Positions 49,808 to 64,000 of a stretch of DNA of 64,000 nucleotides are shown here, in pieces (position 1 is the stretch's first letter; each line of letters starts with the position of its first letter). Position numbers and translations under genes: made by a program. This DNA comes from Oscarella lobularis. Its lineage: Eukaryota; Porifera; Homoscleromorpha; Homosclerophorida; Oscarellidae. The DNA lies in NCBI RefSeq assembly GCF_947507565.1, contig NC_089188.1:2232001-2296000 (forward strand). The letters are read 5' to 3'. The notes under the pieces were generated by a model. That model worked only from the letters and a program-made list of their open reading frames with translations, was not told the DNA's origin and searched no databases.

Positions 49808-50096
49808 TTAATGCATCAGTACCGGCGCGGATATCAGTGTTATACAAAAAATGTTTTAAACGTGCTTTGACCGATGAATAGGTGTTTGATTGTAAAATGA
49901 ATGATGTGACTTATGTAAACCAGCGGATGTACATGTGGCATCGAACGCCCGGATAATTGCTGGTTTGCGTTCGTGAAGAAGGGAAGAATCCATCGGGTGT
50001 AAGCCAATCTCACTCCGAATCTCACTCCTTTCGACTGTGCTTACCACGCTGACTCTTTTTATAGTTTCCAGACGCTGATCGCCCTTCTACATCACA
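49808..50096. promoter_or_regulatory. Intergenic region upstream of RPL8
   Basis: Contains the p53-gene 3' end and the presumed RPL8 promoter. A pyrimidine-rich stretch (CGCCCTTCTACATCAC) just before the RPL8 ATG is compatible with a 5'-TOP-type leader. No gene seen. Confidence 0.4.
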
Positions 50097-50985
50097 ATGG
50101 GCCGAGTCATTCGCAGCCAACGTAAAGGAGCGGGATCGATATTCCGCGCGCACACGAAAAAGCGCAAAGGACCGGCACGACTACGCGCAAGCGACTACGC
50201 CGAACGTCGCGGCTATCTCAAAGGCATAGTCAAGGAAATAATCCACGATCCTGGTCGAGGAGCTCCACTCGCACGCGTCGTTTTTCGCGATCCCTATCGC
50301 TACAAGCTCCGAAAGGAGCTCTTTCTCGCCACCGAAGGCATGTACACGGGACAATTCGTCTACTGCGGCAAACGAGGTAAGCGAGCACGTGACGGAGGGG
50401 CCCCTTTTGAGGATCTCCGCGTCCTTTTTTAGCCGCTCTCTCGGTGGGAAACTGTCTCCCAATCGGCACGTTGCCCGAAGGCACTGTAATCTGCTCGGTC
50501 GAAGAAAAAGCGGGCGATCGCGGCAAATTGGCGAAGGCGTCGGGCAATTACGCGACGATCGTCTCGCAGAACCCGGATGCGAAAAAAACGCGCGTTCGCT
50601 TGCCATCGGGCTCGAAAAAAGTCCTCTCGTCGGCGAATCGCGCCATAATCGGCGTCGTCGCCGGCGGAGGTCGAATCGACAAGCCAATGATGAAAGCCGG
50701 ACGCGCCTATCACAAATACAAGGCGAAGCGAAACTGTTGGCCCAAAGTTCGTGGCGTTGCTATGAACGTAAGTTTTTTCGAAGTCACGTGTTCTTAGCGC
50801 GCGTTACCGTTGACTTATTTTAGCCTGTTGAGCATCCTCACGGAGGTGGTAACCATCAGCACATTGGGAAACCGTCGACTGTGAAGCGAAATACACCCGC
50901 CGGTAGGAAAGTCGGTCTGATTGCTGCAAGGAGAACGGGTCGGCTTCGGGGAGGAAAGAAGAGTGGTGCTCATGAGAAGGACTAG
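50097..50985 (+). CDS. RPL8: 60S ribosomal protein L8 (uL2)
   Basis: Exons 50097-50376, 50433-50767 and 50824-50985 give 258 aa (human 257). It begins [20 protein letters not shown] and continues with [20 protein letters not shown]. The universally conserved peptidyl-transferase-centre loop appears as [20 protein letters not shown] and includes the histidine that is hydroxylated in eukaryotes. It ends [11 protein letters not shown]. It is a core protein at the peptidyl-transferase centre of the large subunit. Its last codons and 3' UTR are duplicated at 53836-53944. Confidence 0.98.
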
Positions 50986-51075
50986 AACTCCCGTGGTATT
51001 AACATGCTTTTCTGGCGTTTTTGTCGTTTGAGAAAAATAATGAATGAAAATAGTCTTAATATCCGCAGCGTTAAT
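50968..51075. repeat. Junction direct repeat 2A (RPL8 end and 3' UTR)
   Basis: About 108 bases covering the last RPL8 codons, stop and 3' UTR. It matches 53836-53944 at roughly 90% by eye. Confidence 0.92.
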
Positions 51076-51180
51076 GGGAAATATAGCCTGCCTCTGCTCG
51101 AGAGACGTTTCCGGTCGTTCTTACATCCGGGCCAGAGTCGTGACTCGTGAACAATTTCCGAAAGCATTCTCGACATTCTC

Positions 51181-53603
51181 ATGGCATTAGCGAGAGATCC
51201 TTTGACGAAAAGCCGCAAGACCCCGGACGCTCCCGACATCCCGGCGGACCTTCGAATTGGCGACGTCGTCTACGATGTCAGCGGATCGAGCTCACTGGCA
51301 AGGAGAGGAATACTGCGTTATCTTGGGCCGATGAAATTCGCCAAGGGAACATGGGCCGGCATAGAGCTGGAATCGCCGGAGGGGAAGAATGACGGCTCTG
51401 TCCAGGGCCACCGGTGCGATGGCGCTATTGGTTCATTTTTTAGCAATTTTTTTTGCAATTTTGTGTTTAGTTATTTCGACTGTAAACCGAATTTTGGGAT
51501 TTTTGTCCTCGCGAAAAAAGTTATGAAGGCCAAATCTCTTACGTCGAAGGTCAGCAGAATACTCAAGACTGTATAATTGTCTGTCAAGTAATCGCCTAGT
51601 CCTCGTGTCCTGACACTCTCTCGCCCGCATGAGGATACGGGCTGGAGAGTCTGGGCACGAGACGAAGTCACGAGACTGGACTGACTGTATTAATTTCTAG
51701 GAGACGAAGGAGAAAGACGACGAAATCGAAAAACATGGGATCTTGGTCAGACACCGATAAATACTGTGTGACTACTTTTGTCTTATAATCGCTTTTTAGT
51801 TGAAGGAGAAGGATGACGAGACGGAACGGATGGTTGAAAAGATGAGGAGGATGAAGAAAGAAGTAATACACTCATAAATAGTACTTTTGTCATATAATCG
51901 CTTTTAGTTGCAGGAGAAGGACGAAGAGGTGAGGAGGATGGATCAAAAGATGAAGAGGATGAAGGAAGACGTAAGACACTCATAAATAGTACTTTTGTCA
52001 TATAATCGCTTTTCAGTTGAAGGAGAAGGATGACGAGACGGAGAAGATGGATGAAAAGATGAGGAGGTTGAAGAAAAACGTAAGACACTTATAAAGAGTA
52101 CTTTTGTCATATAATCGCTTTTTAGGTGCAGGAGAAGGATGAAGAAACGGAGAGAATGGATGATAAGATGAGGAGGATGAAGAAAGACGTAAGACACTCA
52201 TAAATACAGTACTACTTTTGTCATATAATCGCTTTTTAGTTGCAGGAGAAGGATGACGAGATCGAGAGGATTTATGAAGAGATGAAGAGGATGAAGAAAG
52301 ACGTAAGACACTCATAAATACTACTTTCTTTTGTCAAATACCGGTAATCGCTTTTTTAGTTGAAGGAGAAGGATGACGAGACGAAGAGGATGGATGGAGA
52401 GATTAAGAGGATAAAGAAAGACGTAAGACACTCATAAAAAGTACTTTTGTCATATAATCGCTTTTTAGTTGCAGGAGAAGGACAGAAAGTTGGCGATGAA
52501 GGAGGAAGAAGTGAGGAGGATGGAAGAAGAGGTGAGGAGGATGGAAGAAGAGATGGAGGGGATGAGGGAAGATGTAAGACACTCATAAATACTCTAAGAA
52601 TCACTAATTATATTACGTCCATGCTCTCTCCTTAGATGGGGCGCGATGAAGCTGGGGAAGTATCAGTAGCAGAGGTAGGCCAGTTAATAATCACTAATTA
52701 ATTACGTCCATGCTCTCTTCTTAGACGGGGATCGGTGTACAGGGCGCAGTTGGGGGAGGAGACGCTGGAGTCGGAGAAGAGGAAGAAGAGGTAGGCCAGT
52801 TAATAATCACTAAATAATTACGTCCATGCTCTCTTCTTATTAATTACGTCCATGCTCTCTCCTTAGACGGGGATTGGTGTACAGGGCGCAGTTGGGGGAA
52901 GAGACGCTGGAGCCGGAGAAGAGGAAGAAGAGGTAGTCCAGTTAATACTTACTAATGACAATGAGCCAGCCTAGCTCTTGCGTAGGGTAAATATTGTCTT
53001 AGGCCGCGTCGAAGAAGAGCTGTTGCCCCGTCGGCCGTCTCGCCGGCGGCCAAGCAAAGCGGTAAAGATCTTTTGGACTGTTTTCCGTTTTTTGACATAG
53101 TTTACTTCTTCTTAGAATCGGAAGCAAAGAGAATTCTCAATCTACCAATTGGTAAAAAATAATAAAACCTTTTTCATATTTTGACTTTCTTTTGCAGGCG
53201 ATTTCTGGAAAGAGGCCAGAGAGGGTAGGGTTCAGCTAATGAGTAAATATTTACGTCTTTTTCATAACCTGTTTCAAATTTATGTGATTTCACCCTTGCT
53301 TAGATTTAGAAATTTCTTGTTTTTGGCAGGCCTAAAAAGGGAAGGAGCGAGAATTACGACGAGAGACGGCATCCCAAGAAGGACTCTGGCCTACTTTGAA
53401 AGGGCCATAGATACGAAGTAAACATTAACAAAAATTAATTTAGTACGCTAATGTTTAACTTTTACAGATGGGAGAATCGGGAGACGTGCAAGACAACAAC
53501 AGCGCTCCTTGGAATGAGCGCAGGAAAAGAAGGCTTTTATCACATCAAGAATCGTCTTGTGAAAGCCTGGCAGTCAGTACTGACGAAATACATTGAGATA
53601 TAA
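51181..53603 (+). CDS. CAP-Gly protein with a coiled coil built from tandem exons
   Basis: Exon 1 (51181-51413) and exon 2 (51471-51549) encode a CAP-Gly domain with the tubulin/EB-binding signature GKNDGSVQG and the completing block RYFDCKPNFGIFV. This suggests a microtubule plus-end protein of CLIP/dynactin type. Exon 3 (51701-51745) begins the coiled coil. Six 63-base exons and one 105-base exon follow (51800-52573), each a run of LxEKDDE...RRMKKD heptads. Then come a 39-base exon and two near-identical 66-base exons (52725-52790, 52867-52932). The tail (about 53004-53603) is most protein-like in the frame containing AKRILNLPIGDFWKEAREG and ending VLTKYIEI*. That frame is offset from the heptad frame, so a splice or frameshift between 52574 and 53062 is unresolved. 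The tail domain is unknown. The whole gene is bracketed by RPL8-tail repeats. Confidence 0.75.
51800..52573 (+). repeat. Tandem exon-intron array (heptad exons)
   Basis: Seven exons: 51800-51862, 51908-51970, 52017-52079, 52126-52188, 52240-52302, 52360-52422 and 52469-52573. Between them lie near-identical introns of about 45-57 bases that start GTAAGACACTCATAAATA and end ATAATCGCTTTTTAG. Each 63-base exon encodes 21 residues (three heptads); the last is 105 bases (five heptads). Confidence 0.95.
52636..52932 (+). repeat. Second duplicated exon pair in the CAP-Gly gene
   Basis: Exons 52725-52790 and 52867-52932 (66 bases each) and their flanking introns are near-identical duplicates. Both exons are open in two frames: TGIGVQGAVGG...EEEEE, or RG-V-YRAQLGEETLE-EKRKK. 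Confidence 0.8.
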
Positions 53604-53943
53604 CACAGCCTAAATAACGTGTATGAAGAAGTGTTAATTGAATATATAGAATATGCTCCATTTGCTCAAGGAACTAGACAAGGAGAATCTCATTCGGAGT
53701 ACACCTAATTCATATTCGCACAATTTAATATTAATTAATTAATTAATTAAAATTAATTAATTAATGGATCGTTGACTTGGTCTTCGAGCTTGCACCTCAA
53801 TCCCAAATAGATATTTAATTAAATGTTTAAGTATTGCACATGAGAAGGACTAGAACCCGTGGTATTAATTAAAATGCTTTTCTGGCGTTTTTGTGGTTTG
53901 AGAAAATAATAAATGAACATAGTCTCAATATCCGCAGCGTTAA
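53604..53943. other. Intergenic region with RPL8-tail repeat
   Basis: Between the CAP-Gly gene and PHAX. It has a (TTAA)n-type microsatellite at about 53732-53765 and then the second RPL8-tail copy. No gene seen. Confidence 0.6.
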
Positions 53944-53944
53944 T
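53836..53944. repeat. Junction direct repeat 2B (RPL8 tail copy)
   Basis: Non-functional copy of 50968-51075, starting with the final RPL8 codons (CATGAGAAGGACTAG). Its last bases touch the PHAX stop codon (53944-53946 on the minus strand), so RPL8 and PHAX were probably tail-to-tail neighbours before the insert. Confidence 0.92.
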
Positions 53945-54546
53945 TATTTCTTTTTGTTGTTTGCTTTCAACGCTTTTTCCTTTTGGCGTCGAGTTCTCTC
54001 CTTGCGTTTTACTTTGGCTTCGATTTTTGATTTTCGTTTGTAATCAGCGAAAACTTCAGTCTTTTCTTCCTCCGTCGAGTCAGCAGATGACCTGAACAAA
54101 GCTAGATACGTTCCACCAGGAGTCTTCCTATATAAATAATTAGGATAAATAAAATTTGAATATTAGCGGACGTACTTTCGTTTGCCGTCAGACGTGAAAA
54201 GTCCTCCTCCACTCAGAACACGTCTGGTTTCTTCGTACAGTCTAACGGCTCTCGCAGATCCAATCACATTGACGAGCTTCAATATTAAATCTGAATTTTC
54301 CTGTGAAAAAAAAGTTAAATTAAACCTCCAAGAATCTAAATCATGCAGTACCTCTTCCAAATAATCAGAAATCTGTTGACCAACCAAATCAGGGGGATCT
54401 GATCTAATAATCGAGATTTGTCTAAATCGTTTCGATTTCTTCTCCATTGGCGTTGATTTTTCGCGCATTCGCGCTTCTCTGCTATCTCCGTCACTATCCG
54501 ACTCGCTCGAAAGGTCGGGTAATCGGCTGCGTTCTACTCGTGTCAT
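53944..54546 (-). CDS. PHAX: PHAX, snRNA export adaptor (short form)
   Basis: Exons 54352-54546, 54176-54300 and 53944-54127 join in frame to 167 aa. The RNA_GG_bind domain is clear: ENSDLILKLVNVIGSARAVR, VLSGGGLFTSDGKRKKTPGG and TYLALFRSSADSTEEEK, matching human PHAX (GGLF...R..TPGGVYLNLLK). The N-terminus has an acidic/Ser stretch (SSESDSDGDS), a plausible CK2-type phosphorylation site, and a basic KKSKRFR. The C-terminus is highly basic (KVKRKERTRRQKEKALKANN). PHAX bridges capped snRNA with CBC and CRM1/RanGTP. It is less than half the human length (394 aa), so much of the N-terminal region is missing or lies in unseen exons. Confidence 0.85.
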
Positions 54547-54726
54547 TATCTCTGTCCGGGACCTGTCAGTGGTTTGCTAAACCACAACGTCCCGTCTTCA
54601 TCACATGCCTGACCGTTCTCTTACCTAAACGAGATTTCGCGTGCCGTTTTTCTCGCCACCATCTCGCGAAACTACTTCTATATCATCGAATAGGCCGATC
54701 GAGTGAGAGAGACGACAGACGAAATT

Positions 54727-60905
<6,179 letters not shown>

Positions 60906-61364
60906 AGAAGTTCCGCGAAGTGGTTGCTATAGTTTTTGAGCACGTGACTTACACCCTAGTCCCTTCAATTGTTTAACCCCTATAGGATCCTGTTTCGGTT
61001 TGTAGGCCGATACAGAAGAGTCGATCTAGATAACTTATAAAGTATTGCCGTTGTACATATGGCTAAAATGTTAAAAATAACAATCGAAGTTATAGGATAC
61101 ACGGGTTACTAGATAATGATGGCCTTTCGTGAGCCATCATGGGATCCCCGAACACCCCCAGCACATTCTTATTACTCGAATTTTTGTGAAGACTTTTCAT
61201 AATTTGCATCTCACTGCCTAACCAAATGAGTCGGCATGCTTTATTTTCCGCAAAAGCCTACAATTTGGCCTCTAGGCGTGACACAGAGCTATATCTCTCC
61301 TAACCCTAACCTCTGCCCCTTTGGGTGTTCGTGTCACGAGGCCCATTATCAGCTCGCAGTTGGG

Positions 61365-61400
61365 TTTGCGTGCTGCGAGCTGCGCTCGCAGCACGACAAA
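61365..61400. repeat. Perfect hairpin GTGCTGCGAGC/GCTCGCAGCAC
   Basis: 11-base perfect arms with a 3-base loop (61370-61380 and 61384-61394); near-palindromic TTTG/CAAA flanks extend the stem. Confidence 0.85.
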
Positions 61401-61604
61401 CCTAACGTGCTCCTTTATTGCGTTCCCTTTATGAACGTTACTGATAATCTCATTGCTATGTGCCCGTTATGTTTAGTATTTATCCTCGATGATGTAGCCT
61501 GTATAATATGCCTACTCGTTCCTGAAATGTTTTGAATACAATCCGGGGTTCCTATCTACTGTGACGTCACCTTTTTCGGTACATTTTCTTCCAAATACGG
61601 GACA

Positions 61605-61635
61605 TTATGACATCACAATCAATGTGATGTCATAA
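61605..61635. repeat. Perfect hairpin TTATGACATCACA/TGTGATGTCATAA
   Basis: 13-base perfect arms, 5-base loop. The arms contain a CRE-like TGACATCA core. Confidence 0.85.
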
Positions 61636-61752
61636 AGGCACCTGTGTGTGTGATTGGCCTTAGAGCGATTGTGACGTGAGCGTGACCGACAGACAGACAG
61701 ACAGACAGACACACACTTTGGTTTTTGGGCGATCACGTTTGAGAGCCCCTCC

Positions 61753-61793
61753 CACCAGGGCGCGCGCGTGCTTCGCCCGCGCGCGCCCTGGTG
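61753..61793. repeat. GC-rich palindrome CACCAGGGCGCGCGCG / reverse complement
   Basis: 16-base perfect arms with a loop of about 9 bases, in a CpG-dense stretch 110-150 bases upstream of the next gene's ATG. Confidence 0.85.
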
Positions 61794-61904
61794 TTCGGGG
61801 AACTAGGGTCAAGTTACTAGGGTCAAGTGCGCACGCGCATTTCTAGTTCTGCGGCTTTGCATCCAGTGTCCCGCCACTACACTGTACACTCGATTCTTTC
61901 GCTA

Positions 61905-64000
61905 TGTCAGACGTAAGATGAACAGATTTAGCCAAAACGCAGTCCCAAGTTCATAATTCATTCTCGTAGGCTCCGATTCTCGAAACAACGGGTAGTCTTC
62001 GCGATCGAATTCGCGCGATGCGCGACGAGTTCTCCAAGGTAAAATCTAACGACAAATCTTGCAGAACGGCATAGGGATAGAAATCGAAAGGCAGCGCTTT
62101 CGTCCTTTCTGTTTTTCCCACGTCTCGATCGCGCTCTCCCAGGGATCGTAGAGAAAACAATGACGCGCGAAATCTTATCCGTGCGCGTGCACACGTCGAG
62201 GCGTGCACTCGCCGTTCTCCCTATTTGCGTATTTTTCGTCAGGTGGCAGACGCCATGGAACTATTTGCCCTAAGCGGCGAAAGGTGCAGAACGAAAGTAC
62301 GCGTGCGGGGGAGGGGCGTTTTATTTGTTACACACGCGCTCACGTGCGTTCTAAAGGAAGCGGAGCAAGTGCGCCCCGCCGAATTGCTGAGCCGATTGAG
62401 TGCATTTAGCAGCAAGAATATAGAGATACTGGTACAATAGAATAAAGGGAACGCGAAAAAAATACATATATATATCGTAGGCAATAGAAATGCAGAAGCA
62501 GGCCAGTGCAAATGGAAAAGACAAACTGGAAAGAGGTTAACATTAAAAATTAGGTCATCTACTTTGCTATTTGGAGTTATTATTATTATGTACCCTTTCT
62601 TCAATGTAGATCTAGCCCTAGGTACTATACTTTCTTCTTCTCTAGATGAAGTGGGTGGGAAATTGATTGATATTGCTGAGAAGATGACATCGCTGAGACA
62701 TGAACTCGTTCCCTTAGTCGATGTCAGTGAGATTAATATTTATATGTATGTATATTCAAATGTGTTCTAGGCAAAAAGTTTAAGGGAAACGAAGCTGCAG
62801 AGAGAACTCAGTGATCTTCGATGTAACGTAGCATTGAGACTTGTAGAAATTACGTTTGTAGAATTTTAATGTTTGCAGATGCGCTTTCAGAAGCGAAACG
62901 GGGTCAGGAAGATTATAGAAAGAGGTTAATTAGCAGAAAAAAAGACTCCCTTTGCTGATGAATACATAGATTTGATACTGCAACTCGTTCTTGTGGCGTT
63001 GCCGAGACAACGATTTCGACTCTGAAGAGTCAGTTGAAGGAGAAAACGGATGAAGTAGGGAAGTGAGTATAGTCAGTGAAGACATCCGTGTCTTTGCTCT
63101 CTATGTTCTTTTCTGAACAGATTGAAGCGTAATGCCAACGTTTGCCTATGGGAAAGGGAGAAAACGCGGCTATTAGACGAAGCAGAAAAGAGGATAAAAC
63201 AGCTGGAAGAAGAGCTGAAAGAAGCAACGGATGCAAATGAAAATTTGCGAAAAATGTACGAGGTAAATAATTCAAAAAATTCTCGTCGCCTCATCCGGTT
63301 ATTGAAATTGATTAAGGACGTCAAAAGTATGCTAAAGAAGGCAAATATGCGAGCCGAATTAAATAGGCAGCACTACCGCGGCAACGATGACGGTTAGCTC
63401 ATTTTAATTATTAATTATTATTTATATTTATATTTTAGAATCCGTTGCTGAATCTGAAAAGCTCAAGCAGGCACTCTATGTACGAGAAAAGGTACACGGC
63501 AATCTTAAGCAGGTATTTATCTATTAATTAATCTTTGGTGTTAGAATGTCGCCGCGGCTCTGAGTACGGCAAAAGAGCTGCAAAAACAGTTCATTGGAAT
63601 ATTGAATGGGTTACAGTTTGACTACAGGCACGCCAAGGAGTCGATTTCCCTGCCTATGCAACGTGCTACTGTTGTTCTAGAGCTCTCAAAGCGACGTTGA
63701 ATCTCGACCCGGATAGCAGAGAAATGTCCGAAGCGGTGCGATATCAGGAAATGCTTGAACTCCTGCGAGAATCGTGTGCAAGCGGTACGCTAAACAGCGT
63801 TCGCGCCAGTCTACCTGAGCACTACATTGGAGTGCAATCAGTACGTTTTTTCAATAGTAAAGACATTTTTATTAGAAATTATGCGTACCAGGATGTAAAG
63901 GCTTTTTCTCCTGAGGTGTTGAAGCTATCTGATCAAATGAGGTGGGGGAGTGCTGCACTTTCGCTTTCTTTTTTTTCGAATGTGAGATCTCTTTGTTCTA
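61905..64000 (+). CDS. Unidentified coiled-coil protein (3' end outside window)
   Basis: The first exons are 61905-61913 (MSD), 61970-62038 (APILETTGSLRDRIRAMRDE) and 62243-62296 (VADAMELFALSGER). A chain of small exons follows, giving EAEQVRPAELLSRLSAFSSK, EVGGKLIDIAEKMTSLRHEL, STLKSQLKEKTDEVGKLKRN, EAEKRIKQLEEELKEATDAN, SAAALSTAKELQKQF-type and RYQEMLELLRESCASGTLNS segments, all charged and strongly helical or coiled-coil. No catalytic domain or membrane segment is seen before the window ends. I do not recognise the family; a cytoskeletal, centrosomal or ciliary scaffold is only a guess from composition. Confidence 0.7.

Larger units (their letters stand above)
60906..61904. other. Intergenic region rich in palindromes
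   Basis: No gene recognised between the MAP4K4-like stop and the next start. Palindromes lie at 61365-61400, 61605-61635 and 61753-61793 and a (GACA)n/(CA)n microsatellite at about 61688-61718. The last 150 bases are probably the promoter of the following gene. A 99-codon open frame (61236-61535) looks non-coding. Confidence 0.6.

Noticed and set aside
50181-50713. Minus-strand and frame-shifted ORFs over RPL8
   Set aside because: Shadows of the RPL8 exons, whose plus-strand protein is unmistakable.
51783-52604. Series of minus-strand Ser/Pro-rich ORFs ([17 protein letters not shown] type)
   Set aside because: Antisense of the tandem heptad exon array; the plus strand has proper splice sites and coiled-coil sense.

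Overview
This is nuclear DNA of an animal with a very compact genome. Genes are split by many tiny introns (mostly about 45-60 bases), intergenic gaps are often under 400 bases, and the content is animal-type: a p53-family gene, a rhodopsin-class GPCR, a MAP4K4/TNIK/MINK kinase, NELF-C/D, JIP3/4, Erlin and PHAX. Intron size, compactness and the absence of anything specifically bilaterian suggest a non-bilaterian. My best guess is a sponge, possibly a homoscleromorph such as Oscarella; this is an inference from style, not a proven assignment.

Layout. 1-3759: two tandem plus-strand multipass membrane proteins that look like gustatory-receptor-like (GRL) proteins. 4038-7119 (-): PP6 regulatory subunit with a SAPS domain. 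7519-8349 (+): EBP-like sterol-isomerase-fold protein. 8487-10961 (+): NELF-C/D. 11041-11255: two related fold-back hairpins. 11376-15546 (-): JIP3/SPAG9-type scaffold. 15461-18122: a duplicated gene junction flanking an unidentified insert. 17875-38373 (-): the giant AAA ATPase midasin (MDN1), over about 20.5 kb. 38409-38942 (-): TSSC4. 39040-40029 (-): Erlin. 40344-42033 (+): class A GPCR. 42234-48111 (-): two MFS transporters, with a plus-strand AT-hook protein gene (44456-46194) between them. 48345-49807 (+): p53-family protein. 50097-50985 (+): ribosomal protein L8/uL2. 51181-53603 (+): CAP-Gly plus coiled-coil gene containing a tandem exon array. 53944-54546 (-): short PHAX. 54727-60905 (+): MAP4K4-class kinase with a CNH domain; one intron holds a transposon-like element filled with a minisatellite. 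61905-end (+): unidentified coiled-coil protein, cut by the window edge.

The genes are mostly unrelated housekeeping and signalling genes. They touch common themes: ribosome production (MDN1, RPL8), RNA biology (TSSC4 in the U5 snRNP, PHAX in snRNA export, NELF in Pol II pausing) and MAPK signalling (JIP3, MAP4K4). The most striking observation is structural. At three independent places a gene-bearing segment of about 1.85-2.8 kb sits between two neighbouring genes and is bracketed by direct duplicates (about 105-405 bases) of the original gene-gene junction. Other notable points are sponge-style GRL candidates, a p53 DNA-binding domain carrying Q and K where human p53 has contact residues R248 and R273, and a coiled coil extended by repeated 63-base exons of exactly three heptads.
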